The translations under genes and the position numbers were made by a program. A stretch of 26,327 nt of DNA, taken from the NCBI GenBank assembly GCA_964468375.1, contig CAYXUW010000011.1:1-26327 (forward strand), read 5' to 3'. Shown here piece after piece: positions 23,097-26,327 of the stretch (the first letter of the stretch is position 1; the number at the start of each line of letters is the position of its first letter). Below the pieces are notes generated by a model that was not told the origin of the DNA, searched no databases, and was given only the letters and a program-made list of their open reading frames with translations. The stretch is from CAYXUW01 sp964468375. Lineage in GTDB: Bacteria > Planctomycetota > Phycisphaerae > Sedimentisphaerales > Anaerobacaceae.

Positions 23097-26000
23097 CTAA
23101 TCGTAATATCGCTGAATCGGTTTTACGCCGATTTTTCTCTCTTTCAGAGCAGCAGTGGCTTTTACCACCGCGGCCGCGCCTCTTATAGTAGTTACGTAGG
23201 GTATCTGTTTATCAATTGCATTTCTTCTTATCGAGAAAGAATCTTTTATCGATTGCGCTCCAACAGTGGTATTGATTATAAGATTAATTTTACCGTTTAT
23301 TATCCAGTCAACTATATTGGGTCTTCCTTCGGTCATTTTCAGTACGAATTCGGAAGGAATGTTGTTCTTTATAAACTCAACGCAGGTTCCCTTCGTTGCG
23401 ATAATTTTAAAGCCCATTTCGAGCATTTCAGCTGCAAGCTGAACGGCCTTTTCCTTGTCCCCGTCCTTGACGCTGAAAAGCACATTTCCGGCGGTCGGCA
23501 AATCATTTCCGGCAGCAATTTGTGATTTTGCAAAGGCCATTCCGAAGTCATCCGAGAGGCCCATAACTTCTCCTGTAGAGAGCATTTCCGGGCCGAGCAA
23601 GGCATCAGTTCCGGGGAACTTCAAAAATGGAAATACCGCTTCTTTTACCGCATAATGCTTCGGCGCTATCTGTTTTGTAAAGCCAAGCTCTTTGAGTGAC
23701 ATACCGGTCATTACTTTGGTTGCCAGTTTCGCGAGAGGCACGCCGATGGACTTACTGACAAAAGGAACTGTTCGCGATGCGCGGGGATTGACCTCAAGGA
23801 TATAAATTTCATCGTTTTTAACAGCAAACTGTATGTTAATCAGGCCTCTTACTTTCAATTCCATGGCCAGAAGTTCGGTCTGTCTTTTGATTTCCTTTAA
23901 GAGTTTATTGCTGATAGAGACAGGGGGCAGGACGCATGCGCTGTCACCTGAATGCACGCCTGCTTCTTCGATGTGCTCCATAATTCCGCCGATTACTACC
24001 TGTTCGCCGTCGCAGACGGCATCTACATCAAGCTCTGTGGCATCATCAAGGAATTTGTCTATCAGGATGGGATGTTCACCTGAGGCCTGGAGTGCGTTTT
24101 TGACACATCTCTGCATTGCGGGCTGGTCGTAAACAATTTCCATTGCCCTGCCGCCGAGGACAAACGACGGGCGAACCAGCAAAGGGAAACCTAAGTCTTG
24201 TGCAATTTTCAGTGCCTGATTAAACGAGGTGGCGGTAGCGCTTGCGGGCTGGCGCAGGCGGAGTTTGTCTATAAGTTTATTAAAGCGTTTTCTGTCTTCC
24301 GCCTGAGCGATACTGTCGGGGCAGGTACCTATTATTTTGACGCCGGCCTTTTCCAGCGGCACCGCCAATTTCAGGGGAGTTTGGCCGCCGAACTGCACGA
24401 TGACGCCGTCGGGTTTTTCTTTTTCAATAATGTTCATCACATCTTCGAAAGTAAGCGGTTCGAAATAAAGCCGGTCGGAGGTATCATAGTCGGTGCTTAC
24501 CGTCTCGGGGTTGCAATTTACCATTATCGATTCAATATCTAGTTCCTTCAGCGCCATAGACGCGTGAACACAGCAGTAATCGAATTCGATTCCCTGGCCG
24601 ATGCGGTTGGGGCCTCCGCCGAGGATGATGACTTTTTTCTTCTTGGTGGGGTCGGCCTCGCATTCGGATTCGTATGTGGAATAAAAATATGGTGTGTAGG
24701 CCTCAAACTCTGCCCCGCAGGTATCGACAGCTTTATACACAGCTTCTATATTAAGTTTGCTACGGTGCTGTCTGAATTTTTCTTCTGAAATTTTGAGCAC
24801 TGAGGCAAGGTATTTATCGCTGAAGCCGTATTCTTTAACCTGCCGCATCAGCTTATTGTCGAATTTGCCAAGGGAAGCGGATTTTATTCTGCGCTCAAGT
24901 TTCACAATATCATTTATATTGTTAAGAAACCACGGGTCGATTTTAGTCAGGCTGTAAATTTGCTCGATTGAGAATTTTCTGCGGCAAGCTTCCGCTATAT
25001 ACCAGATTTTGTCCCAGCAGTTGGATTTCAATTTTTTTCGCAGCTTCTCCGGTGATATTCGGCTATCGACGTAGGCGGAATCGAGCGAATAACGATCTAT
25101 CTCAAGAGAGCGAATTGCTTTCTGCAGGGCCTCTTTGAAAGTTCTGCCGATTGACATCGCCTCGCCGACGGATTTCATCTGGACGGTAAGCTCGGGGCTG
25201 GTTTTAGGGAATTTTTCGAAAGTAAAACGCGGCCATTTTACAACACAGTAGTCGATGGTAGGTTCAAAGCAGGCGGGTGTTTTTTCAGTGATATCATTGG
25301 GAATTTCATCAAGCGTATAGCCAACCGCCAGCAGGGACGCTATCTTGGCAATGGGAAAGCCGGTGGCTTTCGAGGCAAGGGCGGAGCTGCGCGAGACGCG
25401 CGGGTTCATTTCTATTACATATAATTTGCCGTTTTCGGGATTGACGGCAAACTGAATATTCGAGCCGCCGGTCTCGACACCGATGGCACGGATAATCTTG
25501 ATAGCTGCGTCACGCATTAACTGGTATTCTTTGTCGGTGAGTGTCTGGGCTGGAGCAACGGTGATGCTGTCACCGGTGTGAATACCCATCGGGTCGAGGT
25601 TTTCGATGGAGCAGATGATAACGACATTATCCTTTTTGTCCCTCATCACCTCGAGCTCATATTCCTTCCAGCCGACTACGGATTCTTCTATCAGGACCTG
25701 GTTCTTGGGGCTTAGGTTCAGGCCCCAGCGGATGTATCGCCCGTATTCCTCGGTGTTGTATGCGACGTTACCCCCGGTTCCTCCGAGAGTGTAGGAAGGT
25801 CTGATGATGGCGGGCAAGCCGACGTGCTTTAGGATTTCCTGCGCCTCTTTATGTGAGTGAGCGTAGCCGCTTTTAGGGACTTGCAGGCCGCAATCCTGGA
25901 TTATCTTTTTGAATTTATCTCTTTCCTCAGCTCTTTTTATCGAGCTTAAGTTTGCTCCCAGAAGTTTGACGCCGTATTTTTTCAATACGCCGCTTTCGGC

Positions 26001-26306
26001 AAGCGCAACGGCGGTATTCAAACCGGTCTGGCCTCCGAGTGTCGGCAGCAAACTGTCCGGTTTTTCTTTGCGAATAATTTTTTCTACCACACCGGGGGTT
26101 ATGGGTTCTATGTAGGTATGATGAGCAACTTCGGGGTCGGTCATAATCGTAGCAGGATTACTGTTTACTAGGATGACCTTGAACCCCTGTTGCTTTAAGA
26201 CTTTGCACGCCTGGGTTCCTGAGTAGTCAAATTCACAGGCCTGACCTATTACGATAGGCCCTGACCCGATTATAAGTATTTTGTCGATGTCCTTACGTTT
26301 CGGCAT
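23097..26306 (-). CDS. carB: Carbamoyl-phosphate synthase large subunit
   Basis: Makes carbamoyl phosphate from bicarbonate, ammonia and two ATP. At 1069 residues it is complete and of normal length. The opening KILIIGSGPIVIGQACEFDYSG is the classic CarB start. The first ATP-grasp half shows PSYTLGGTGGNVAYN and EMNPRVSRSSALASKATG. The middle oligomerisation helix bundle follows, then the second half beginning KVIILGGGPNRIGQGIEFDYC with RPSFVLGGRAMEIVYD and EVNPRASRTVPFVSKS. The C-terminal MGS-like allosteric domain (from about residue 935, VLFSVKDGDKEKAV) contains the ATKGT and INTTVGAQS motifs. The ATG has a weak GAAGA ribosome-binding site close to the right edge of the window, so anything upstream is out of view. 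The last 21 bases hold no recognisable feature. Confidence 0.98.
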   Translation of the reverse strand: MPKRKDIDKILIIGSGPIVIGQACEFDYSGTQACKVLKQQGFKVILVNSNPATIMTDPEVAHHTYIEPITPGVVEKIIRKEKPDSLLPTLGGQTGLNTAVALAESGVLKKYGVKLLGANLSSIKRAEERDKFKKIIQDCGLQVPKSGYAHSHKEAQEILKHVGLPAIIRPSYTLGGTGGNVAYNTEEYGRYIRWGLNLSPKNQVLIEESVVGWKEYELEVMRDKKDNVVIICSIENLDPMGIHTGDSITVAPAQTLTDKEYQLMRDAAIKIIRAIGVETGGSNIQFAVNPENGKLYVIEMNPRVSRSSALASKATGFPIAKIASLLAVGYTLDEIPNDITEKTPACFEPTIDYCVVKWPRFTFEKFPKTSPELTVQMKSVGEAMSIGRTFKEALQKAIRSLEIDRYSLDSAYVDSRISPEKLRKKLKSNCWDKIWYIAEACRRKFSIEQIYSLTKIDPWFLNNINDIVKLERRIKSASLGKFDNKLMRQVKEYGFSDKYLASVLKISEEKFRQHRSKLNIEAVYKAVDTCGAEFEAYTPYFYSTYESECEADPTKKKKVIILGGGPNRIGQGIEFDYCCVHASMALKELDIESIMVNCNPETVSTDYDTSDRLYFEPLTFEDVMNIIEKEKPDGVIVQFGGQTPLKLAVPLEKAGVKIIGTCPDSIAQAEDRKRFNKLIDKLRLRQPASATATSFNQALKIAQDLGFPLLVRPSFVLGGRAMEIVYDQPAMQRCVKNALQASGEHPILIDKFLDDATELDVDAVCDGEQVVIGGIMEHIEEAGVHSGDSACVLPPVSISNKLLKEIKRQTELLAMELKVRGLINIQFAVKNDEIYILEVNPRASRTVPFVSKSIGVPLAKLATKVMTGMSLKELGFTKQIAPKHYAVKEAVFPFLKFPGTDALLGPEMLSTGEVMGLSDDFGMAFAKSQIAAGNDLPTAGNVLFSVKDGDKEKAVQLAAEMLEMGFKIIATKGTCVEFIKNNIPSEFVLKMTEGRPNIVDWIINGKINLIINTTVGAQSIKDSFSIRRNAIDKQIPYVTTIRGAAAVVKATAALKERKIGVKPIQRYYD

Positions 26307-26327
26307 TCTTCAAATTCGCGATACCAT

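Overview
The window looks like chromosomal DNA of a Planctomycetota bacterium, probably near Phycisphaerae/Sedimentisphaerales. This is inferred from the secreted parallel beta-helix protein style, the LamG-bearing prepilin and the peptidoglycan genes. It is not proven by any rRNA or marker gene here. No rRNA, tRNA, CRISPR array, transposase or prophage gene was seen.

Layout. (1) 1-251, minus: the 5' end of a secreted SGNH/GDSL-type esterase. (2) 483-2802, minus: murG and ftsW, a two-gene remnant of the division and cell-wall cluster. (3) 2803-3540: a long non-coding stretch with ten A-tracts phased at about one helical turn, an AT-rich hairpin and several further hairpins. (4) 3541-6825, plus: two secreted proteins ending at a strong terminator. 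One is a beta-helix protein with a C-terminal cysteine-peptidase/transglutaminase-like region; the other is of unknown family. (5) 7022-18663, minus: an eleven-gene type II secretion / type IV pilus-like locus in the order E, F, G, G', H, I, J, K, L (PilM-PilN fusion), M (PilO), D (secretin). (6) 19075-21894, plus and divergent from gspE: a CheY-like receiver protein and a receiver-PAS3-histidine kinase hybrid. (7) 21952-26306, minus: carB then carA, in reversed gene order.

How it works together. GspE (ATPase) and GspF (platform) assemble pseudopilins: G is the major one, and G', H, I, J and K are minor ones. The L/M proteins and the secretin complete the envelope-spanning machine. The J-position prepilin is greatly enlarged by a LamG jellyroll and two further beta-sandwich regions, one apparently nested inside the other, so the pseudopilus tip probably carries binding domains. 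No prepilin peptidase, retraction ATPase, GspC or PilP lies in the window. A strong intrinsic terminator follows the first G gene, as expected for a major pilin that must outnumber its neighbours.

The most unexpected non-coding signals are a 9-mer, AATGCGGGG, found upstream of gspG, gspE and the response regulator in the same orientation relative to each gene, and the phased A-tract (bent DNA) block upstream of ftsW.
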